A DNA stretch of 64,000 bases from Phascolarctobacterium sp. (GTDB taxonomy: Bacteria; Bacillota; Negativicutes; Acidaminococcales; Acidaminococcaceae): the NCBI GenBank assembly GCA_030531205.1, contig JAUNOC010000001.1:124001-188000 (forward strand). The letters are read 5' to 3'. The first letter of the stretch is position 1. Each line of letters starts with the position of its first letter. The notes under the pieces are model-generated. The model was not told where the DNA came from, ran no database searches, and worked only from the letters and a program-made list of their open reading frames with translations. The translations under genes and the position numbers were made by a program. Of the stretch, positions 53,422-63,498 are shown piece after piece.

Positions 53422-54444
53422 CTAACACCTATTCCCATACATTCTCTCATAATAATTTTGGTACTCGCCCTTGATAATCTCTTCCCACCAAGGTTTATTA
53501 TCCAAATACCAACGAATGGTTTTCTTAATTCCATCCGCAAATTTTGTCTCCGGCAACCAACCCAATTCATTGTAAATTTTCGTCGGGTCAATGGCATAAC
53601 GCATGTCATGCCCTTTTCTGTCCGTAACAAAAGTAATCAGCGATTCCGGCTTGCCCAACTCTTTGCAAATCAATTTCACAATATCAATATTCCGCATTTC
53701 GTTATGTCCGCCAATATTATAAACTTCACCAACTCTGCCCCTGTGAATAATTAAATCTATAGCCTTGCAATGGTCCTCCACATACAACCAGTCACGAACA
53801 TTTTCCCCTTTGCCATACACAGGCAAGGGCTTATCGTTCAATGCATTAGCAATCATCAAAGGAATAAGTTTTTCTGGGAAATGATAGGGGCCGTAATTAT
53901 TACTGCAACGACTAATGGTAACCGGCAAGCCATAGGTCCTGTGATATGCCATCACCAACAAATCCGCACTCGCCTTACTGCTGCTATACGGGCTGGAAGT
54001 ATGCAAAGGCGTAGTTTCCGTAAAGAACAAGTCCGGCCTGTCCAAAGGCAAATCGCCATATACTTCATCCGTACTGACTTGATGATAACGCTTAATAGCA
54101 TACTTACGGCAGGCATCCATCAAAACTCCCGTACCAATAATATTGGTCTGCAAGAATATGCCGGGGTCTTCAATACTGCGATCCACATGACTTTCCGCTG
54201 CAAAATTCACCACCATATCCGGATGTTCTTCTTCAAAAAGATGGTATACACCCTCTCTGTCACAAATATCTAATTTCACAAAACGAAAGTTTTTCTCCTG
54301 CAAAATCGGAGCCAAAGTTTTCAAATTGCCCGCGTAAGTAAGTTTATCCAAACATACCAAACGGTATTCTGGATGTACTTTCCGCATATAATAAATAAAA
54401 TTACTGCCAATGAATCCCGCCCCACCGGTAACGATAATATTCAT
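53422..54444 (-). CDS. rfbB: dTDP-glucose 4,6-dehydratase
   Basis: A 340-residue extended SDR with IIVTGGAGFIGSNFIYYM, AAESHVDRSI, STDEVYGDL, the catalytic YSSSKASADLLV and RCSNNYGPYHFPEKLIPL, a textbook RfbB. It produces dTDP-4-keto-6-deoxyglucose for L-rhamnose. The start overlaps the rfbD stop (ATGA). Confidence 0.96.
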   Translation of the reverse strand: MNIIVTGGAGFIGSNFIYYMRKVHPEYRLVCLDKLTYAGNLKTLAPILQEKNFRFVKLDICDREGVYHLFEEEHPDMVVNFAAESHVDRSIEDPGIFLQTNIIGTGVLMDACRKYAIKRYHQVSTDEVYGDLPLDRPDLFFTETTPLHTSSPYSSSKASADLLVMAYHRTYGLPVTISRCSNNYGPYHFPEKLIPLMIANALNDKPLPVYGKGENVRDWLYVEDHCKAIDLIIHRGRVGEVYNIGGHNEMRNIDIVKLICKELGKPESLITFVTDRKGHDMRYAIDPTKIYNELGWLPETKFADGIKKTIRWYLDNKPWWEEIIKGEYQNYYERMYGNRC

Positions 54445-55292
54445 TTTGCATACCCCTCACTTTGTAAATATTTCCGTAACGCATCTTGCCAACTCGGCAA
54501 TCTAACAAATCCGTTCTTATCCAAAGAACTTTTATTCATTCTACTATTCAACGGGCGCTTGGCTTTGGTTAGATATTCCGCCGTACTGATAGAAATAATC
54601 TTACACGGCAAATTTGCCAGCCGCATAATCTCTTTCGCAAATTCCGCCCAACTACAATACCCCTCATTAGTTGCATGATAAATGCCATATTTATCTGTCC
54701 GTATCATATCCACCAATAATCTCGCCAAATCAAAGGTATATGTCGGACTGCCAATTTGGTCACTGACAACGGATAATTGTTCTCTTTCCTTGCCCAACCG
54801 CAACATAGTTTTGACAAAATTGTTGCCGTTTTTTCCAAACGCCCAAGAAATTCGCACAATGAAATAATTTTGCAAATATTTCTGTACTACCAATTCGCCG
54901 TCTAACTTACTTTGCCCATAAACATTTTGTGGCGCCTTTTCTGCATTAATATCATAAGGAATATCACCACTTCCCGGGAAAACATAATCCGTACTGATGT
55001 AAAGCATTTTCACTTTAATTTTAGCACAAGCTCTCGCAATATTCTCCGTGCCATTCACATTAACTTTTCGGCACAACTCTACATTATCTTCCGCTGCATC
55101 CACCGCCGTGTAAGCCGCACAATGAATAACTGCGTTGGGATTAACAGAAAGTATAAATTTTTCTGTTGCTTCTCTGTCCGTAATATCAAAATCACTACGG
55201 TCAACGCCAATGGCCTCAATACTGCGTTTATTTAATTCTCGTACCACATCATAGCCCAACTGTCCCGCTACGCCGGTTACTAATACTTTCAT
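54441..55292 (-). CDS. rfbD: dTDP-4-dehydrorhamnose reductase
   Basis: About 283 residues: VLVTGVAGQLGYDVVREL, HCAAYTAVDAAED, YISTDYVFPG and the catalytic YGQSKLDGE are as expected for RfbD, the last step of dTDP-L-rhamnose synthesis. The start at 55292 shares a base with the rfbA stop (TGATG), so translation is coupled. Confidence 0.95.
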   Translation of the reverse strand: MKVLVTGVAGQLGYDVVRELNKRSIEAIGVDRSDFDITDREATEKFILSVNPNAVIHCAAYTAVDAAEDNVELCRKVNVNGTENIARACAKIKVKMLYISTDYVFPGSGDIPYDINAEKAPQNVYGQSKLDGELVVQKYLQNYFIVRISWAFGKNGNNFVKTMLRLGKEREQLSVVSDQIGSPTYTFDLARLLVDMIRTDKYGIYHATNEGYCSWAEFAKEIMRLANLPCKIISISTAEYLTKAKRPLNSRMNKSSLDKNGFVRLPSWQDALRKYLQSEGYAK

Positions 55293-56179
55293 CAATAAAT
55301 CATCTTGCCTTTCGCAACGTTTTTCAAATGTTCTCCATAAGGTGATTTACCATATTTCTCTGCGGACTGCAAAAGTGTTTTCTTATCAATCCATCCTCTT
55401 GAATAAGCAATTTCCTCCGGAGAAGAAATCTTAATTCCCTGTCGTTTTTCTACCATTTGCACAAAGTTAGAAGCATCAAGCAAAGATTCCATCGTACCGG
55501 TGTCTAACCAGGCAAATCCCCGGCTCAATAATTGCACGTCAAGTTTTTCTTCATCCAAGTACATTTCATTCAAAGTGGTAATTTCTAATTCTCCACGGGC
55601 AGATGGTTTTACCTGCTTTGCCTTTTGTGCCACTCCTGCCGGGTAAAAATATAAACCCGTAACTGCATAATTGGATTTTGGCTTTTGCGGTTTTTCTTCA
55701 ATACTAATCGCTTTTTGATTTTTATCAAACTCTACCACACCAAAGCGTTCCGGGTCTTGTACGTAATAACCAAACACAGTTGCCCTATCCTGTTCCTGTG
55801 CCTTCATAACCGCAAACCCCAATATATCTCTAAATCCCATACCATAGAAAATATTATCCCCCAACACCATTGCACAAGCATCATCACCAATAAATTCTTC
55901 GCCTAAAATAAAGGCCTGTGCCAAGCCGTCAGGGCTAGGCTGAACTTTGTAAGATAAATTAATACCAAATTGCGAACCATCGCCTAACAGCCGCTCAAAA
56001 TTTGGCAAGTCCATCGGTGTAGAAATAATCAGAATATCCTTAATTCCTGCCAACATCAATGTTGACAAAGGATAATACACCATGGGCTTATCATAGATTG
56101 GCAACAACTGCTTTGATGTTACCATTGTCAAAGGGTACAACCTTGTCCCCGCTCCACCTGCTAAAATAATACCTTTCAT
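55292..56179 (-). CDS. rfbA: Glucose-1-phosphate thymidylyltransferase
   Basis: A 295-residue enzyme with [46 protein letters not shown] and the C-terminal [12 protein letters not shown] motif. It makes dTDP-glucose and starts the rhamnose pathway. It overlaps the glycosyltransferase gene upstream by four bases and rfbD downstream by one. Confidence 0.96.
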   Translation of the reverse strand: MKGIILAGGAGTRLYPLTMVTSKQLLPIYDKPMVYYPLSTLMLAGIKDILIISTPMDLPNFERLLGDGSQFGINLSYKVQPSPDGLAQAFILGEEFIGDDACAMVLGDNIFYGMGFRDILGFAVMKAQEQDRATVFGYYVQDPERFGVVEFDKNQKAISIEEKPQKPKSNYAVTGLYFYPAGVAQKAKQVKPSARGELEITTLNEMYLDEEKLDVQLLSRGFAWLDTGTMESLLDASNFVQMVEKRQGIKISSPEEIAYSRGWIDKKTLLQSAEKYGKSPYGEHLKNVAKGKMIY

Positions 56180-57315
56180 TTTTTTACCTCTCCTACTATC
56201 GTCTTTATCAAATTTTCATGTGAATATTTTTTGTTAGCTCCAATCAATCCATTTTTATAATCAACCACTTTGCTACGAAATGTATTCACAAAGTTTTCCA
56301 ACTGCTTGCTCAATTTTTCCACACTATCCAAGTTCACAATTTCACCAACATTAAATTCTTCCATTACTTCCGGATTCATTTCTGGAGATTGCAAAATAGG
56401 TTTATAAAATCCAATGGCTGTAAAGGACATAGCGCTCCAATGATAACGGTAACGCTCCGCTGCATAAGGCGCCACAATTACATCACAGTCCAGCAACGCC
56501 CTTTGCCACTCTTTACCTATTAAATTTTTGTGCCAAAATTCTATGCCTGCAACATCCTTGTATTCCGCAATAATTTTTTCAAACTCATCACTGTCTTCCT
56601 GCATAGCAGTCGCTCCCTGACAAATGAGCTTTACCGGAACAGAAAATTTTGCTTGTTTAAATGCATCCAGGAAAAACCGAATGTTTTTTTCCCGACGATA
56701 CTGGCCATAAAAGCCCAAAACTAATGGGCTATGCGAAGTGAGATTTTTATCCAGCTCAAAATCCATAGGTTTATATACTGGAGGATAAGTTAAATCAACA
56801 TTATGCAAATTATCTTCCACAAAATCATTTCGCAAAGTAATAACTTTAAGTTTAATATTTGCATATTTTTCAGTCAGTTTCGCTTGTTTAACAAAGTTCC
56901 CTTTTTCATGAGGATTAATACCGTGAAAAATCATTCTGATTGGCACGGGGGAATTTTTAAGATTAGTATCCCGAACTGCTTTAAGATAGCGGTAAGTGAC
57001 TGTTGGGATAATCAACATATCACATTTGTGTTCACAAATTTTTTGATACGCAGAATTAAACCAGGCACGCCGACGTTGCTCCCGCTTTAGTGACAAGAAG
57101 AGTTTTTGCAAACGGTTGGCTCCTGCATAAGTCACAACTTCTCCACCATCCAAATATTCCACTTCACATTTATAGTCAAGTTTAAAAGGATAATTTTTAG
57201 GCACAAAAAAGATAGGTGTATGCCCCTGCCTCTTTAACTCATCTACTAAAATCCTATCAAATTCCACTTCATGCCCTGCAGGCATTACAATGGTTTCTAA
57301 AATCGCTACTCGCAT
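56176..57315 (-). CDS. GT-B glycosyltransferase (GT4-like)
   Basis: About 379 residues from the ATG at 57315, giving [19 protein letters not shown]; it overlaps the galE stop by 10 bases. [25 protein letters not shown] and [21 protein letters not shown] fall where the donor site of GT-B enzymes is expected, but the match to GT4 is not strong. It is in the same overlapping gene run as rfbA, D and B, so it may use dTDP-rhamnose. Confidence 0.75.
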   Translation of the reverse strand: MRVAILETIVMPAGHEVEFDRILVDELKRQGHTPIFFVPKNYPFKLDYKCEVEYLDGGEVVTYAGANRLQKLFLSLKREQRRRAWFNSAYQKICEHKCDMLIIPTVTYRYLKAVRDTNLKNSPVPIRMIFHGINPHEKGNFVKQAKLTEKYANIKLKVITLRNDFVEDNLHNVDLTYPPVYKPMDFELDKNLTSHSPLVLGFYGQYRREKNIRFFLDAFKQAKFSVPVKLICQGATAMQEDSDEFEKIIAEYKDVAGIEFWHKNLIGKEWQRALLDCDVIVAPYAAERYRYHWSAMSFTAIGFYKPILQSPEMNPEVMEEFNVGEIVNLDSVEKLSKQLENFVNTFRSKVVDYKNGLIGANKKYSHENLIKTIVGEVKK

Positions 57316-58397
57316 TTTTTCACCATGTATCCCCACGCATCCCGTACCATGTCTTCTAATCCCAATTCTGCTTGCCAAAGTAATTCTTTTTTCGCTTTAG
57401 CGGGGTTGGCATAAACCTCTGCCACATCCCCGGCACGCCGACCTGTAATTTCATAAGGTACAGGAACATCATTCACTTTTGCAAAGGTCTGTACCATATC
57501 CAATACTGAATATCCCTGTCCAGTACCAAGATTAATTGCTTCTGCACCGCTGTGGCGATACAAATAACTTACTGCCGCTACATGCCCTTTGGCCAAATCC
57601 ACAACATGAATATAGTCACGCACACCTGTGCCATCTTTGGTCGGATAATCATTGCCAAATACTTTTAATTTTTGATATTCCTTTCCTAACTTCTGACCTC
57701 TAATTCCTAATCCCTGACCTGCCGCCACACGACAAATATACGGCATTAAATTATTCGGAATACCATTAGGTTCTTCTCCTATCAGGCCACTGGCATGAGC
57801 CCCCACGGGATTGAAATAACGCAGCAAAGCAATGCTCCATTCCTTATCTGCCAACGCCTCATCACGCAAAATTTCTTCAATCATATATTTTGTCCAACCA
57901 TAGGGATTAGTGCAATTGCCGGTTTTGGAATTCTCGTCCAAAGGCATTTTGTTATCCCCACTGTACACCGTTGCAGAAGAACTAAAAATCAATTTCTTGA
58001 CATTATGGTCCTTCATCACATTCAACAACACCAAAGTACTGCCAAGATTGTTGTCATAATATGCCAATGGTTTTTCCACCGATTCCCCCACTGCCTTTAA
58101 TCCTGCAAAATGAATCACCGCATCAATTTCGTTTTCCCGAAAAACTGAATCTAAAAACATTCCGTCACGGCAATCACCATAGTAGAAAGTGATGGGCAAA
58201 TTATCCATATCTATTTTTAACTTATCATCTTTCTGCCTGGATATTTGCCATTTGGCGGCCTGCACAATCCTGTCATTCACACTCACATCGGAGTTAGAAT
58301 AATTATCAACCACAACTACTTCAAAACCACCGGCTAACAATTCCACTGCCGTGTGTGAACCAATAAACCCTGCTCCGCCAGTCAATAATATTTTCAT
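57306..58397 (-). CDS. galE: UDP-glucose 4-epimerase with a 12-residue repeat-derived insertion
   Basis: About 363 residues. ILLTGGAGFIGSHTAVELL, SSSATVYSG, the catalytic NPYGWTKYMIEE and FGNDYPTKDGTGVRDYIHV identify GalE, which interconverts UDP-glucose and UDP-galactose. Between RVAA and KEYQKLKVFGND lie 12 extra residues encoded by 57685-57720, which is five heptad repeat units plus one base. Removing them restores the usual spacing as judged against E. coli GalE from memory. The insertion is in frame, and all catalytic motifs remain. The start overlaps the upstream stop by one base (TGATG). Confidence 0.94.
   Translation of the reverse strand: MKILLTGGAGFIGSHTAVELLAGGFEVVVVDNYSNSDVSVNDRIVQAAKWQISRQKDDKLKIDMDNLPITFYYGDCRDGMFLDSVFRENEIDAVIHFAGLKAVGESVEKPLAYYDNNLGSTLVLLNVMKDHNVKKLIFSSSATVYSGDNKMPLDENSKTGNCTNPYGWTKYMIEEILRDEALADKEWSIALLRYFNPVGAHASGLIGEEPNGIPNNLMPYICRVAAGQGLGIRGQKLGKEYQKLKVFGNDYPTKDGTGVRDYIHVVDLAKGHVAAVSYLYRHSGAEAINLGTGQGYSVLDMVQTFAKVNDVPVPYEITGRRAGDVAEVYANPAKAKKELLWQAELGLEDMVRDAWGYMVKKCE
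57685..57720. repeat. 36-bp heptad-repeat insertion inside galE
   Basis: Units CCTAACT, TCTGACC, TCTAATT, CCTAATC, CCTGACC and one extra T on the plus strand, the same repeat type as the intergenic blocks at 32320 and 53290. Confidence 0.85.
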
Positions 58398-59146
58398 CAC
58401 TTACTCCTTTGTATTGCCAATAATTTTGCATATTTCATATATGTATATTTAACATGGTGTATGCTAACTTTCCAGCCCATCACGCCATCTAAAATTCCTA
58501 ATTGAAAAAAATAAACTTTTACAAAGCCACCAATGGCATGCATATATGCCTGCCAAATATTTGTCCGTTTGCCATTTGCAGAAGCATTTTCTGCCCAAAT
58601 TGTTGTATATTGTTCCGTCTTCTGCCATACTTGCTCCCAAGTTGGAGTTGTGTAATGCTCAATTTCTCCCGACAACATCTTGCAAGGATCCTTACATTCC
58701 GCATGCTCATGAATTTTGTTAACATATTGGAAATGTCCTTGCTTAAACAAACGAACGACCTTATCAGGGCCATAGACCCCATGATGAAACGGATAACCCA
58801 AAGCACAATTAATCCGCCTAATTTCATAACACTCGTTTTTATTGTCATTCACTGCTATCTTAACGGATTCAATCAACTTATCATTTAAACGCTCGTCCGC
58901 ATCTAAATATAATATCCATTCTGCATCCGTATTTTCCAAAGCAAAATTGCGTTGGGCGGCAAAATCCTCATCCCACTTACGATACACTACTCTTGCACCA
59001 GCGGTTTTTGCCAACTGCACCGTATCATCCGAACTGCCGCTATCAATAACCAAAATATCCTCGCTGACTTCCTTCGCATTTGTTATACAGTCAACGATAT
59101 TGGCACTTTCATTTTTGGTTAAGATAACTACAGTTAGTTTTTTCAT
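58397..59146 (-). CDS. Glycosyltransferase family 2, WaaE/KdtX-like
   Basis: A 249-residue enzyme: LTVVILTKNESANIVDCI, VIDSGSSDDTV, DFAAQRNFAL and YLDADERLN are characteristic of the WaaE/KdtX group that adds glucose to the LPS inner core. The middle segment HHGVYGPDKVVRLFKQG also fits this group. This supports an LPS core in the host. It lies 6 bases after the HD hydrolase gene in the same operon. Confidence 0.9.
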   Translation of the reverse strand: MKKLTVVILTKNESANIVDCITNAKEVSEDILVIDSGSSDDTVQLAKTAGARVVYRKWDEDFAAQRNFALENTDAEWILYLDADERLNDKLIESVKIAVNDNKNECYEIRRINCALGYPFHHGVYGPDKVVRLFKQGHFQYVNKIHEHAECKDPCKMLSGEIEHYTTPTWEQVWQKTEQYTTIWAENASANGKRTNIWQAYMHAIGGFVKVYFFQLGILDGVMGWKVSIHHVKYTYMKYAKLLAIQRSK

Positions 59147-59152
59147 AAACTA

Positions 59153-59725
59153 TTACGCACCTGCTTCGGCGTTAAGTTGGTCTTCAAAACCTTGCATGGC
59201 TGTAAGCGTCTTTTGCAAAAGTTCATCCAATTCCCAACCTAAATTTTCTGCCCCCTGAGTAATTACATCACGATTGCAGCCGGCTGCAAATTTTTTATCT
59301 TTAAATTTCTTTTTCAAAGATTTTAATTCCATATCCTTTGTTGATTTGGATGGACGCATCAAGGCCGCCGCCCCAATCAAACCCGTCAATTCGTCACAAG
59401 CAAAAAGCACTTTTTCCATTTGATGCTCTGGCTGAAACTGGGTCTTGGTCATACCCCAACCATGACAAGCCACTGCACGAATAAATTTATCATCAAGGCC
59501 TTCGTTCTTTAACATTTCCTGACATTTTACGCAATGTTCCTCCGGGTACAATTCAAAATCCAAGTCATGTAAAAGGCCTACATTACCCCAAAATTCTTCC
59601 TCATCACCATAGCCAAGTTCCCGTGCAAACCAACGCATAGTTCCCTCCACGGTCAAACCATGACGAATATGAAAAGGATCTTTATTGTATTTCTTTAATA
59701 ACTCTAATGCTTTATTTCTTTCCAT
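59153..59725 (-). CDS. HD-domain hydrolase (HDIG type)
   Basis: A 190-residue protein with the metal-binding His-Asp pair in GLLHDLDFE (53-54) and other His residues (HIRHGL, CHGWG) in the usual HD-domain order. Such small HD proteins are predicted phosphohydrolases; the substrate is not known. It has a strong CGGAGG site and is the first gene of the run that continues through waaE-like, galE and rfbA-D-B, sharing a symmetric promoter region with the divergent sulfatase gene. Confidence 0.87.
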   Translation of the reverse strand: MERNKALELLKKYNKDPFHIRHGLTVEGTMRWFARELGYGDEEEFWGNVGLLHDLDFELYPEEHCVKCQEMLKNEGLDDKFIRAVACHGWGMTKTQFQPEHQMEKVLFACDELTGLIGAAALMRPSKSTKDMELKSLKKKFKDKKFAAGCNRDVITQGAENLGWELDELLQKTLTAMQGFEDQLNAEAGA

Positions 59726-59742
59726 GATATTTACCTCCGATT

Positions 59743-59786
59743 ATATTTTACCACAATTAGGCATAAATGTGGTAAAATATTATAAT
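59743..59786. promoter_or_regulatory. Symmetric divergent promoter region with 13-bp inverted repeat
   Basis: ATATTTTACCACA (59743-59755) and TGTGGTAAAATAT (59768-59780) are a perfect inverted repeat. Each arm reads outward as TGGTAAAAT, an extended -10 element, toward the HD gene on one side and the sulfatase gene on the other. TATAAT (59781-59786) directly precedes the sulfatase ATG. Confidence 0.6.
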
Positions 59787-61706
59787 ATGAAATATATTAT
59801 TAATTTCTATAATGGACTAATTGAAGATTTGAAGGCCTTTGTCTTTTGGATTGGACTATTAACTTTATTCCGTATTATCTTTCTAATCAACTTCGCTTCC
59901 CAATTACCGGAAGGATCCTACGGAGATATTACCGTCTGCTTAATTTTAGGTACCCGGCTAAGTTTGAAAACCGCCGGCTGGATTTGCGGTTTAGGTTTTA
60001 TTTTAACCACTCTGCCAGGTATTTTTAGCACCAGTTTTCTTCGTTGGAAACTCCGTTTTCACTCTTTTGCCATTCTTATTATGACCATTCTTTTTATGGC
60101 CCGTTTCCCTTATTACAGGGCCTTCAATACTGCCTTTGACGGCATGGTAATTACGGCTTTTCACGAGGATTGGTGGGCTATTCTTTGCACTATTATAGAT
60201 GAATATGGAGTTTGGTGGCGTATTCCCGTAGCTTTAATTTTAACGGATATTTTCTATTTTGCCTTAAAAATGTTCCTTTGGTACGCGCCCCTGGCTAATT
60301 TTAAGGACTGCAACCACAAATGGTTGGTGATTATTACTTCCGTTATTTTCCTTCCACTTTTGTGTGTATTTGTGCGTTTCGGCGGTTCTTTTACCTATCG
60401 TCATGGTATTTCTTGGGTCAGCGCCGCCCGCTTTTCTTCCCCCTTGCTGAATGCTGCCACACTGGATGAGGGTCAGGCGGTTTCAAGGGTTTTCAAGATT
60501 TGGCGGTTAAGACAAAAAATAGATAACATCAACTTAAATGAAAACGAAATCCGCTCTTCCATTGCCAAACTGGAGGGCAATCCTCAAGCAGAAACTATAG
60601 ATTTGGCCTTTCAACGGAAAGTGGCCAAACAAAGATTAAATCACCAACCCCAGCATGTGGTTTTAATTTTAGGCGAAAGTTTAGGCATTTGGCCATTCAG
60701 CGAACCTTTTAACAAACTGAATTTAACCGGGCAAATTACTTCCCTGCAAAACAGCGCCAACGGCGCACATGTCGGTACCATGTTGCCGGCCGGTTCATCC
60801 ACTATTTCCGCAGTACAGAGTATTCTCACAGGTCTGCCTTTCACCGGTTCCCGTTACAATTTTGAATCCTTTGACAAGACAGACAGTGCCATGTATTTAG
60901 CCAATATTATGAAGCGGCTTGGTTATAAAACCGTCTTCTGGTACAGTGGTTTCGGCAACTGGGAAAATTTGAAAAACTTCACCAAAAATTTAGGTTTTGA
61001 CGAATTTTATCACTGTGGTGATTTTAATTATAAACAGGGCAATTCATGGGGTGCCAGCGACCATGAATTTTATAATTTCTTTTTGCAAAAAACACAGGAA
61101 CAAAACGATGAAAAATTTTTCCATGTGCTTCTGCCGGGCAGCAACCATGCGCCCTTCAGCATTAATGTGGAGGACTTTGGGTTTCCCCGGGATACAACAA
61201 AAAAGAATTTACCACCATCCATTGAAGACAGCCGTTCCAACTTAAAAGCACTTGGTCATCTGTGGTACAGCGATTATTGTATCGGCAATTTTGTAAAACA
61301 AATGGAAACGAACTTTCCCGATACACTGTTCGTAATCACTGGCGACCACTCGGAACGCTTTGCTTTTGACAAAGAACAAAGCGATAAAATTCGTAGTGCC
61401 GTTCCCTGTATTTTCTATGGGCAAGGAGTTAATCCCCTATGGTTTAACAAAACAAGTATCGGATGCCATCAGCAAATTCCTGCTACTTTGGCGGAAATGC
61501 TTGGCCCTAAAAACTTCACTTATAGTGCCATGTTACCAAGTATGTTTGAAAGTAAAAATTGTTTCAGCACCGCCTACATTCTTGACGAAAAGGGACTGCA
61601 ATCCACAAAATTCTTGACCAAACCCCAACGACAATATTTGACAACTTTCAGGGAATTGGCCGCTCAAAGAATTTTGAATGGTAACGGGATAAGCAAGAAT
61701 AGATAA
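59787..61706 (+). CDS. LTA synthase-family sulfatase-fold membrane protein
   Basis: A 639-residue protein from the ATG at 59787, which has no ribosome binding site. Five N-terminal membrane helices (to about residue 200) precede an extracytoplasmic sulfatase/phosphatase domain with VLILGESLGIWPF, MLPAGSSTISAVQSIL (nucleophile Ser/Thr), WGASDHEF and ITGDHSERF (metal ligands). This layout matches the LtaS/MdoB group of glycerol-phosphate or phosphoethanolamine transferases. In a cell with an outer membrane it may modify periplasmic glucans or LPS rather than make lipoteichoic acid. Confidence 0.87.
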   Translation: MKYIINFYNGLIEDLKAFVFWIGLLTLFRIIFLINFASQLPEGSYGDITVCLILGTRLSLKTAGWICGLGFILTTLPGIFSTSFLRWKLRFHSFAILIMTILFMARFPYYRAFNTAFDGMVITAFHEDWWAILCTIIDEYGVWWRIPVALILTDIFYFALKMFLWYAPLANFKDCNHKWLVIITSVIFLPLLCVFVRFGGSFTYRHGISWVSAARFSSPLLNAATLDEGQAVSRVFKIWRLRQKIDNINLNENEIRSSIAKLEGNPQAETIDLAFQRKVAKQRLNHQPQHVVLILGESLGIWPFSEPFNKLNLTGQITSLQNSANGAHVGTMLPAGSSTISAVQSILTGLPFTGSRYNFESFDKTDSAMYLANIMKRLGYKTVFWYSGFGNWENLKNFTKNLGFDEFYHCGDFNYKQGNSWGASDHEFYNFFLQKTQEQNDEKFFHVLLPGSNHAPFSINVEDFGFPRDTTKKNLPPSIEDSRSNLKALGHLWYSDYCIGNFVKQMETNFPDTLFVITGDHSERFAFDKEQSDKIRSAVPCIFYGQGVNPLWFNKTSIGCHQQIPATLAEMLGPKNFTYSAMLPSMFESKNCFSTAYILDEKGLQSTKFLTKPQRQYLTTFRELAAQRILNGNGISKNR

Positions 61707-61714
61707 AAATAAAC

Positions 61715-61743
61715 TTGCCAACTTTACACAATAAATGTATACT
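61715..61743 (+). promoter_or_regulatory. Promoter of the parA-parB operon
   Basis: TTGCCA (61715-61720), 17-base spacer and TATACT (61738-61743), about 30 bases before the parA start. Confidence 0.6.
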
Positions 61744-61772
61744 ATTTAGATACTAATAGTTTGGAGAAGAAA

Positions 61773-62534
61773 ATGGTAAAAATTATTGCGATAACAAATC
61801 AAAAAGGCGGCGTGGGAAAAACCACCAGTGCCGTAAATTTAGCATCCTGCCTGGCGGCTTTAAACCGTAAGGTTTTGGTTGTGGATGCAGACCCTCAAGG
61901 TAATGCCACCAGTGGCTTTGGCTTTGACAAACGGGGCATTAAACAATGTATTTATGATATTCTGATTAATGATGTACCCGCTGAAAATGTGGTGCTGCAC
62001 ACAGAATACAAAAATTTAGATTTGCTCCCCAGCACCATCCAACTGGCAGGCGCGGAAATTGAATTGGTTTCCCTTATGAACCGGGAAAACCGCATGCGTC
62101 AGGCCTTGGAAAAAATCCGTCATAATTATGATTATGTACTGATTGACTGCCAACCGTCTTTGGGACTATTGACCTTAAATGCTTTGACCGCCGCCACCAG
62201 TGTAATTATTCCTATCCAATGCGAATTTTACGCTTTGGAAGGGGTTACCATGTTAATGAATACCATTCAGTTAGTGCAACGCAATTTGAATCCCGCTTTG
62301 AAGTTGGAAGGTGTTGTCATGACCATGTATGATGGCCGTACCAATCTGTCCAACGAAGTGGTTGAGGAAGTGCAAAAATATTTTCAGACTAAAATGTATA
62401 AAACCATTATTCCCCGCAATATTCGCCTGAGCGAGGCACCCAGTCATGGTCAGCCCATTATTGTTTATGACCCAAAATCCACGGGGGCAAAATATTACAT
62501 GGATTTAGCAAAAGAGGTAATTGAGAATGAGTAA
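61773..62534 (+). CDS. parA: Chromosome partitioning ATPase ParA/Soj
   Basis: About 253 residues from the ATG at 61773 with GGAG upstream. The deviant Walker A motif KGGVGKTT (11-18), VDADPQGNATSG, DYVLIDCQPSLGLLTLNAL and the end AKYYMDLAKEVIENE are typical of chromosomal Soj proteins. With ParB it positions origins during segregation. The parB start overlaps its end by 8 bases. Confidence 0.96.
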   Translation: MVKIIAITNQKGGVGKTTSAVNLASCLAALNRKVLVVDADPQGNATSGFGFDKRGIKQCIYDILINDVPAENVVLHTEYKNLDLLPSTIQLAGAEIELVSLMNRENRMRQALEKIRHNYDYVLIDCQPSLGLLTLNALTAATSVIIPIQCEFYALEGVTMLMNTIQLVQRNLNPALKLEGVVMTMYDGRTNLSNEVVEEVQKYFQTKMYKTIIPRNIRLSEAPSHGQPIIVYDPKSTGAKYYMDLAKEVIENE

Positions 62535-63486
62535 GAAAACTGGCCTTGGTAAGGGCTTAGGCGCCCTCATTGACAGCAATAAGGTTTTAGATGATTTAAC
62601 TAAAGAAACCCAGGCAGGGGACCGTGTTTCCGAAATTTTTGTTGATAAAATTAAACCCAATCCTTATCAACCACGCCAAGATTTCAATCAAGAAGAATTG
62701 CAAAATTTGGCTGATTCCATTAAGGAACAAGGGCTCTTACAACCTATTATAGTGCGTGAGACAAAAGCTGACTTTGAATTAGTAGCAGGCGAACGCCGTT
62801 TAAGAGCATATAAATTGGCGGGCAAAACTAAAATTTCCGCCATTGTGCGTAATTACACGGACAACCAAAGTATGAATTTTGCTCTTTTAGAAAACCTGCA
62901 ACGTACGGATTTAAATCCTATGGAGGTTGCTTCTGCATATAAACGTTTAATGCAGGAAGGCGGCATGACTCAAGAAGAACTGAGTAAAAAATTAGGAGTC
63001 AGCCGTCCGAAAATTGCAAATACTTTGCGACTTTTGAACTTGCCGGAAACTGTGCAAAATTATGTCCGTAAAGGTCAGTTAGCAGAAAGCGCCGCCCGCA
63101 CCATTGCCGGCTTGCCCAATGCTGATGCCATGAAGGAAGTTGCCAAAGATGCAGCAGAAAACAAATTGTCCATTTTGCAGATTGAGACAAAAGTAAAAAA
63201 TTGGCAGACGGCTAATAACGAGAAGCCGCATGCCAAGAAAAAAACTGATAAAAAACAAACAGAAGTTGCAAATTGCGATGTAGAAAAATTAATCCGTGAG
63301 TTGGAATATTTAACTGGGGAAAAAGTGGAAATCGTACCGGCGAAGAACGGCAAAGGCAAAGTTATCGGTTTTAAATTCTCCAGCGATAACGATTTGAACA
63401 GAATTAGAGAAATCTTTTTGTCTTTGAATAATTCCCTAAAAGCCGAAGGGAAAACGAACCCGAAGACAAAAAAACTTTCTGTCTAA
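62527..63486 (+). CDS. parB: Chromosome partitioning protein ParB/Spo0J
   Basis: About 319 residues. MSKKTGLGKGLGALI is the usual N-terminus, followed by the CTPase region NPYQPRQDFNQEEL and GERRLRAYKLAG, a central helix-turn-helix (TQEELSKKLGVSRPKIANTLRLL) for parS binding and a C-terminal dimerisation part. Chromosomal parAB is usually near the replication origin. No parS match was seen by eye in this window. Confidence 0.96.
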   Translation: MSKKTGLGKGLGALIDSNKVLDDLTKETQAGDRVSEIFVDKIKPNPYQPRQDFNQEELQNLADSIKEQGLLQPIIVRETKADFELVAGERRLRAYKLAGKTKISAIVRNYTDNQSMNFALLENLQRTDLNPMEVASAYKRLMQEGGMTQEELSKKLGVSRPKIANTLRLLNLPETVQNYVRKGQLAESAARTIAGLPNADAMKEVAKDAAENKLSILQIETKVKNWQTANNEKPHAKKKTDKKQTEVANCDVEKLIRELEYLTGEKVEIVPAKNGKGKVIGFKFSSDNDLNRIREIFLSLNNSLKAEGKTNPKTKKLSV

Positions 63487-63498
63487 AAAGGAGAACGA

